From Oscillospiraceae bacterium (GTDB lineage Bacteria > Bacillota > Clostridia > Oscillospirales > CAG-272): a stretch of DNA of 12,905 nucleotides. Made by a program: the position numbers and the translations under genes. This document shows positions 11,826 to 12,905 of the stretch, one piece after another. The DNA lies in NCBI GenBank assembly GCA_009788105.1, contig WQSD01000015.1:1-12905 (forward strand), given 5' to 3'. Each line of letters starts with the position of its first letter. Position 1 is the stretch's first letter. Below the pieces are notes generated by a model. The model did no database searches, had not been told where the DNA came from, and was given only the letters and a program-made list of their open reading frames with translations.

Positions 11826-12905
11826 ATGCTAACAGTTAGCGGTGCATACACCACAGCAAAGATTTTCACAGACAGCCTTGAGCCGTCTGCCGAGGGGCAA
11901 ATTCGCACTATGTGCGACCAGCCATTTATGAAGGGGAGCAAGGTTCGTATTATGCCTGACGTTCATGCTGGCAAAGGTTGCACCATTGGCACTACCATGA
12001 CCATCGGAGAATGTGTTGTACCAAGCATGGTAGGAGTGGACATAGGGTGTGGCATGGAAACGGTGAAGCTGACTGACAAACGGCTGAACCTACCCGAACT
12101 GGACAACTTCATTCATCAGAATATCCCCTGCGGTCCGGCTGTTCGTGACAAACCGCATCGCAGTCACGGCAGACCTGATGTTTCTCAGCTTCGCTGTTTC
12201 GGCAAGTTGAAAAACGCCCACCGAATCGACCGCAGTCTTGGCACGCTTGGCGGCGGCAACCACTTTATCGAGGTGGGCAAGGACGACGAGGGGGAGCTTT
12301 ATCTTGTCATTCACAGCGGAAGCCGTAATGTTGGCAATCAAGTGGCGAAATATTATCAAGATATTGCCTACAATGCCGTCGGCGGAAAAGGGCAAAAAGA
12401 GGTGGCGTATGATTTGGCGTACCTGACCGGGGAAGCCATGGAGGACTATCTTCATGACATGAAAATCATGCAAGCGTTTGCCGAACTTAACCGCAAAATC
12501 ATGGTCGAGGTCATTCTTGACGGCATGAAACTGAAAAACGAGGGAAGTTTTACCACCATACACAACTATATCGACACCGAGGCAATGATTTTGCGTAAGG
12601 GTGCGGTGTCTGCACGTGCAGGGGAAGTGATTCTTGTGCCGATAAATATGCGTGACGGCAGTTTGATTTGTACCGGGTTGGGCAACGCCGACTGGAACTA
12701 TTCTGCTCCCCATGGGGCGGGGCGGTTAATGAGCCGCACCGAAGCGAATAATTCTTTCACCCTGTCTGCATTCAAAAAAGAGATGGAGGGGGTATTCACC
12801 TCTTCGGTCAACCGCGATACTCTGGACGAATGCCCCATGGCATACAAACCTATGGAGGACATAGTGAAACATATTGGGGAAACAGCCACCATTGACAAGG
12901 TTATT
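11826..12905 (+). CDS. rtcB: RtcB-type RNA ligase (partial, 3' end beyond window)
   Basis: The first 360 residues of an RNA 2',3'-cyclic-phosphate/5'-OH ligase, which heals broken RNA using GTP and Mn2+. The site is intact: MPDVHAGKG (43-51), GVDIGCGM (70-77) with metal ligands D72 and C75, GGGNHFIEV (142-150) with H146, VIHSGSRNVG (161-170) with H163, TIHNYID (244-250) with H246, and SAPHGAGRLMSR (293-304) with H296, the residue guanylylated in catalysis. The compact sequence resembles the shorter bacterial RtcB forms near 390-400 residues, so probably only 30-40 are missing. ATG at 11826 has GGAGGA just upstream. No archease, rtcA or RtcR is visible, and its leader may control translation. 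Confidence 0.95.
   Translation, partial: MLTVSGAYTTAKIFTDSLEPSAEGQIRTMCDQPFMKGSKVRIMPDVHAGKGCTIGTTMTIGECVVPSMVGVDIGCGMETVKLTDKRLNLPELDNFIHQNIPCGPAVRDKPHRSHGRPDVSQLRCFGKLKNAHRIDRSLGTLGGGNHFIEVGKDDEGELYLVIHSGSRNVGNQVAKYYQDIAYNAVGGKGQKEVAYDLAYLTGEAMEDYLHDMKIMQAFAELNRKIMVEVILDGMKLKNEGSFTTIHNYIDTEAMILRKGAVSARAGEVILVPINMRDGSLICTGLGNADWNYSAPHGAGRLMSRTEANNSFTLSAFKKEMEGVFTSSVNRDTLDECPMAYKPMEDIVKHIGETATIDKVI

Noticed and set aside
12090..12713. 207-residue open frame antisense to rtcB
   Set aside because: Shadow of the strongly conserved rtcB frame; its sequence resembles no family I know and there is no ribosome site.

Overview
The window looks like a chromosomal segment of an uncultured Firmicute, most likely Clostridia. 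The grounds are strong AGGAGG-type Shine-Dalgarno sites, classical TTGACA/TATAAT promoters, Gram-positive lipoproteins, an orphan MinD-like ATPase next to a methylglyoxal-synthase homologue, and a tiny Cys-rich hydrophobic protein with a sporulation-type promoter motif. No transposase, phage gene, tRNA, rRNA or CRISPR array is visible.

Layout. Positions 1-7745 are mostly on the minus strand. From its promoter (about 7855) inward this arm reads: a small lipoprotein (7188-7745), an SH3/VanX-type D-Ala-D-Ala dipeptidase (5897-7090), an Ig-repeat transglutaminase-like lipoprotein (4172-5866), an MBOAT O-acyltransferase (2696-3985) and its SGNH-like partner (1696-2670). After a structured non-coding stretch come ribulose-phosphate epimerase (698-1351) with a clear terminator, and an ECF-type sigma factor (71-577). 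The five genes from 7745 to 1696 form a cell-envelope cassette: secreted or membrane proteins acting on peptidoglycan or surface glycans.

From 8140 the plus strand takes over. First come rpsB and tsf (8140-9890) behind a leader hairpin and ahead of a terminator that also serves a convergent 40-residue protein on the minus strand (9951-10073). Then come a MinD/ParA-like ATPase (10362-11147) and an MgsA-like protein (11158-11604) in one operon. An RtcB-type RNA ligase starts at 11826 and runs off the window end.

The more unusual signals are mostly non-coding or active-site changes. A 42-nt element occurs in both the 7.9 kb and 11.7 kb intergenic regions with a compensatory change in its hairpin. 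A second, REP-like palindromic element occurs at 4.0 kb and 7.1 kb. Tandem repeats sit just upstream of two promoters, directly abutting the -35 box in one case. The rtcB Shine-Dalgarno has a perfect 8-nt complement in an adjacent, competing hairpin. The MgsA-like protein lacks the family's catalytic Asp while keeping its phosphate-binding residues.
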